A DNA stretch of 15,669 bases from an uncultured Novosphingobium sp. (GTDB lineage: Bacteria; Pseudomonadota; Alphaproteobacteria; Sphingomonadales; Sphingomonadaceae): NCBI GenBank assembly GCA_938005655.1, contig CALLNA010000143.1:1-15669 (forward strand). The letters are read 5' to 3'. Below are positions 14,988-15,669 of this stretch, piece after piece. The number at the start of each line of letters is the position of its first letter. Position 1 is the stretch's first letter. The notes beneath the pieces were generated by a model, which worked only from the letters and a program-made list of their open reading frames with translations, did no database searches and was not told the DNA's origin. The translations under genes were made by a program, and so were the position numbers.

Positions 14988-15034
14988 TCCTCCCCACTTT
15001 TCCCTGAACCTGCCGCAGGGACAAAGCGGGAGGA
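14988..15034. terminator. Long imperfect hairpin after ahcY, possible terminator
   Basis: Minus-strand arms TCCTCCC/GGGAGGA, CTTT/AAAG and TCCCTG/CAGGGA stack into one long stem with small bulges around a loop of about 9 nt. It starts 7 nt after the ahcY stop. No good T-run follows, only CCTTCACGG, so termination may be weak or protein-assisted. It could also be a palindromic repeat unit; the outer CCTCCC/GGGAGG arms resemble those of the other hairpins in the window. Confidence 0.5.
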
Positions 15035-15040
15035 GCCGTT

Positions 15041-15669
15041 TCAGTAGCGGTAATGCTCGGCCTTGAACGGGCCCTGCTGCGGCACGCCGATGTAGTCGGC
15101 CTGCTTCCTGGTCAGGGTCGTCAGCTTCACGCCCAGCTTCTCCAGGTGCAGCGCCGCGACCTTCTCGTCGAGGTGCTTGGGCAGGACATAGACCGCGTGG
15201 CTGTATTCGGCGTTGCGGGTGAACAGCTCGATCTGGGCCAGGACCTGGTTGGTGAAGGACGAGGACATCACGAAGCTCGGGTGGCCGGTGGCGCAGCCGA
15301 GGTTCACCAGGCGGCCCTTGGCGAGGACGATGATCTGCTTGCCGTCGGGGAACTCGACCAGGTCGGTGCCCGGCTTGACCTCGGACCACTTGTAGTTGTC
15401 GAGCGCGGAGATCTGGATCTCGCTGTCGAAGTGGCCGATGTTGCAGACGATCGACATCGGCTTCATCGCCTTCATGTGCTCGGCGGTGATGACGTCCTCG
15501 TTGCCGGTGGCGGTGACGAAGATGTCGGCGCGGCTCACCGCGTCCTCCATCGTCACGACCTCATAGCCCTCCATCGCGGCCTGGAGCGCGCAGATCGGGT
15601 CGATCTCGGTGACGAGCACGCGCGCGCCGCCGTTGCGGAGCGAGGCGGCCGAGCCCTTGCCGACGTCGC
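15041..15669 (-). CDS. ahcY: Adenosylhomocysteinase AhcY, C-terminal part (cut by window edge)
   Basis: AhcY splits S-adenosylhomocysteine into adenosine and homocysteine, removing the product inhibitor of methyltransferases; it is a cytoplasmic NAD-dependent tetramer. About 208 C-terminal residues are present. The frame stays open to the window edge, beginning in the NAD-binding loop DVGKGSAASL. It continues with VTEIDPICALQAAMEGYEV, ATGNEDVI, CNIGHFDSEI, NLGCATGHPSFVMS and the conserved C-terminus ending HYRY. The final Lys/His-rich tail closes the NAD site of the neighbouring subunit in this family. A start codon is not in the window; a GTG near 15619 lies inside the domain and is not the start. 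It is followed by a hairpin and then divL on the same strand. Confidence 0.97.
   Translation of the reverse strand, partial: DVGKGSAASLRNGGARVLVTEIDPICALQAAMEGYEVVTMEDAVSRADIFVTATGNEDVITAEHMKAMKPMSIVCNIGHFDSEIQISALDNYKWSEVKPGTDLVEFPDGKQIIVLAKGRLVNLGCATGHPSFVMSSSFTNQVLAQIELFTRNAEYSHAVYVLPKHLDEKVAALHLEKLGVKLTTLTRKQADYIGVPQQGPFKAEHYRY

Overview
The window reads as chromosomal DNA of a GC-rich alphaproteobacterium, most likely a sphingomonad (Sphingomonadales). Most coding sequence is about 70% GC or more. It carries alphaproteobacterial-type AddA and AddB, a DivL-type kinase with tyrosine in place of the phospho-acceptor histidine, and GC-rich palindromic intergenic repeats of a sort I associate with sphingomonads. 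Nearly all of it is dense core-genome coding sequence. No intergenic gap exceeds about 170 bp, and I see no phage, transposase, tRNA, rRNA or CRISPR.

Left part (1-3404). The 5' end of secA lies on the minus strand and is cut by the window edge. Upstream of it on the same strand is a small exported 90-residue protein of unknown function, then a low-GC gene for an exported TonB C-terminal-domain protein. On the plus strand argJ (arginine biosynthesis) is followed by an inositol-monophosphatase-family phosphatase whose likely TTG start overlaps the argJ stop. That pair converges on trxA, with a shared hairpin between them.

Centre and right (3413-15669), all minus strand. In transcription order: ahcY (3' part only), divL, tsaE, amgK, murU, addB, addA, trxA. 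From tsaE to addA every junction is a short overlap of 4 to 10 nt, so these five genes look like one translationally coupled block. It joins t6A tRNA modification (TsaE), recycling of cell-wall N-acetylmuramate (AmgK, MurU) and double-strand-break resection (AddB, AddA). trxA follows after a 76-bp gap with its own possible promoter. divL sits upstream behind a candidate promoter and is separated from tsaE by a 167-bp spacer holding a head-to-head pair of palindromic repeats. One of these palindromes contains the tsaE ribosome-binding site.

No clearly new multi-gene defence or mobile system is present. The points most worth a second look are the tsaE ribosome-binding site inside a repeat hairpin, the tyrosine H-box of DivL, the exported small ORF upstream of secA (a speculative SecM-like leader), and the compositionally odd TonB-domain gene.
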